A DNA stretch of 64,000 bases, from contig NZ_JXXV01000016.1 of the NCBI RefSeq assembly GCF_000967545.1, positions 310,001 to 374,000 on the forward strand, read 5' to 3'. Numbering within the stretch: the stretch's first letter is position 1; each line of letters opens with the position of its first letter. The DNA is from Vibrio galatheae. GTDB lineage: Bacteria; Pseudomonadota; Gammaproteobacteria; Enterobacterales; Vibrionaceae. The notes below the pieces were generated by a model. The model worked only from the letters and a program-made list of their open reading frames with translations, did no database searches and had not been told where the DNA came from. Positions 63,761 through 64,000 of this stretch are shown here, one piece after another. Made by a program: the position numbers and the translations under genes.

Positions 63761-64000
63761 TCAGTCGTCTTTGGTGAAGTTATCTTCACTGAAGTGATCG
63801 AGATCGTAAGGCGTTTGCTGGTAGACGCAATAGTTTAGCCAGTTAGCAAATAGCAGGTGTCCGTGACTTCGCCAACTTGCTGATGGCTTGTTGTCTGGGT
63901 TGTTATTTGGGTAGTAGTTGACGGGAATTGCGGGCTCCATGCCTTCACCGAGATCGCGCACATATTCATGGTGGAGGGTATGAGAGTCATACTCCGGGTG
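63761..64000 (-). CDS. metA: Homoserine O-succinyltransferase, C-terminal part
   Basis: The last 79 codons and stop of metA; the gene continues past the right edge. [20 protein letters not shown] (to about 63940) is the family sequence with the catalytic histidine and glutamate region (HPEYD ... EY). It is followed by [33 protein letters not shown] and an acidic tail. MetA transfers succinyl or acetyl to homoserine at the start of methionine synthesis. A terminator follows. Confidence 0.93.
   Translation of the reverse strand, partial: HPEYDSHTLHHEYVRDLGEGMEPAIPVNYYPNNNPDNKPSASWRSHGHLLFANWLNYCVYQQTPYDLDHFSEDNFTKDD

Noticed and set aside
1..64000. CRISPR arrays, tRNA or rRNA genes, insertion sequences, prophage
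   Set aside because: No repeat-spacer pattern, cloverleaf, rRNA sequence, transposase or integrase was seen.

Overview
The window reads as a chromosomal segment of a marine gammaproteobacterium of the genus Vibrio, most likely from the large chromosome. The reasons are the tandem glycine riboswitch ahead of a sodium:alanine/glycine symporter, a RelV-type alarmone synthetase, the DUF3187, DUF3334 and DUF1415 family genes, the yohJ-yohK-cdd cluster, and btuCD beside the cobTSUC block. The genus call rests on gene content and protein sequences I recognise. No database search was run. The region is densely packed and looks like core genome: no insertion sequences, phage genes, tRNAs, rRNAs or CRISPR arrays were seen.

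Layout. 1-4.7 kb: a partial hydrolase, an M14 peptidase, the glycine symporter with its riboswitch, yggL, and a pair of membrane/coiled-coil genes. 4.8-13.2 kb: a GGDEF-EAL protein, an M20 peptidase, the tyrosine/homogentisate catabolic operon (hppD-hmgA-FAH-maiA) and a diguanylate cyclase. 13.3-21.3 kb: small and envelope proteins (zinc-ribbon, Sel1-TM-J-domain protein, YiaD-like lipoprotein), DUF2786 and DUF3334 proteins, the large FAD/FeS dehydrogenase ydiJ, and a membrane methyltransferase. 21.4-28.1 kb: histidine utilisation (hutI-hutG, hutH-hutU, and hutC as repressor gene). 28.2-37.5 kb: DUF3187 protein, relV, tpm, purT with a PurR box, a HD-GYP phosphodiesterase, cdd-yohK-yohJ and sbcB. 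37.7-44 kb: a complete ribose regulon rbsDACBKR behind two identical operator palindromes. 45-54 kb: a flavoprotein gene, cobTSUC (lower cobalamin loop and salvage), oligoendopeptidase pepF, astE, and btuCD. 54-64 kb: a candidate sigma54-dependent small RNA, a MazG-like gene, GAF-GGDEF, DUF1415/MFS with a divergent LysR gene, modF-like, rof, glutaredoxin, ygjP-like, rlmF, a PilW-like lipoprotein, and the 3' end of metA.

How the genes work together. Several catabolic modules (histidine, tyrosine, ribose, the last step of arginine catabolism) feed central metabolism. Four proteins of cyclic-di-GMP turnover and one (p)ppGpp synthetase provide second-messenger control. CobTSUC and BtuCD together cover cobamide assembly, salvage and import. 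The most promising undescribed element is between btuD and the MazG-like gene (about 53.94-54.16 kb). There an intergenic stretch carries a well-formed -24/-12 promoter, AT-rich palindromes upstream and a strand-specific intrinsic terminator, with no convincing ORF between them. This is the layout of a sigma54-activated regulatory RNA. It has no Qrr core and does not resemble the GlmY/GlmZ sequences I know.
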